The notes beneath the pieces were generated by a model. It searched no databases, had not been told where the DNA came from, and was given only the letters and a program-made list of their open reading frames with translations. DNA of 14,223 nt from positions 1 through 14,223 of the forward strand of contig CAZTZY010000076.1 of assembly GCA_964617765.1 (NCBI GenBank). Reading direction: 5' to 3'. Source of the stretch: CAZTZY01 sp964617765. GTDB taxonomy: Bacteria > Pseudomonadota > Gammaproteobacteria > Pseudomonadales > DT-91. Position numbers and translations under genes: made by a program. This document shows, one piece after another, positions 14,206-14,223 of the stretch. Every line of letters starts with the position of its first letter. Positions within the stretch are counted from its first letter, which is position 1.

Positions 14206-14223
14206 AATCTGAAAAAAGGTAAG

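Noticed and set aside
1..14223. CRISPR array, insertion sequence, toxin-antitoxin or phage-defence system
   Set aside because: No regularly spaced repeats, transposase, recombinase or defence-type domains were found on either strand.

Overview
The window looks like a chromosomal segment of a free-living gammaproteobacterium. The strongest evidence is the left third, which has the order gacA/uvrY - uvrC - pgsA - tRNA-Gly(GCC) - tRNA-Cys(GCA) - tRNA-Leu(UAA). This is the same order as uvrY-uvrC-pgsA-glyW-cysT-leuZ in Escherichia coli. Moderate GC and the later gene content would suit an aquatic lineage such as the Cellvibrionales, but that is a guess.

Layout. (1) 108-3198: a GacA-type response regulator, the UvrC excision nuclease and phosphatidylglycerophosphate synthase, closely packed on the + strand. 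(2) 3246-3626: a promoter and three tRNA genes with encoded CCA ends. (3) 3627-3900: no intact gene, but a decayed copy of the start and upstream region of the SRAP gene found 3 kb further on. (4) 3901-5531, - strand: purE-purK with a 4-nt overlap. (5) 5721-6680, + strand: an SbtA-like bicarbonate permease, divergent from purEK and ending in an intrinsic terminator. (6) 6808-7500: intact SRAP (YedK/HMCES-type) abasic-site protein, converging on (7) umuD-umuC (9211-7507, - strand) under a near-perfect LexA box. (8) 9436-10461: a radical-SAM rRNA-methyltransferase-like gene of the RlmN/Cfr superfamily. (9) 10541-12251: a two-gene unit of a phytanoyl-CoA dioxygenase-like enzyme and an FkbM-type methyltransferase. 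(10) 12463-14106: a CaiC-like acyl-CoA ligase, closed by a strong terminator at 14176-14205.

How the genes fit together. DNA damage handling recurs: UvrC (nucleotide excision repair), SRAP (shielding of abasic sites in single-stranded DNA) and UmuD/UmuC (SOS mutagenic polymerase). PurK consumes bicarbonate and ATP, and its divergent neighbour looks like a sodium/bicarbonate symporter, so a substrate-supply link is plausible. The dioxygenase and FkbM genes form a modification pair of unknown substrate; the acyl-CoA ligase downstream could supply a CoA ester but appears to be its own transcription unit.

No wholly new system is evident. The most unusual signals are the decayed SRAP duplicate, which with the intact gene brackets purK-purE-sbtA as direct repeats right after tRNA-Leu; the bicarbonate transporter/purEK pairing; the RlmN-like protein, which differs from both RlmN and Cfr; and the orphan dioxygenase-FkbM pair.
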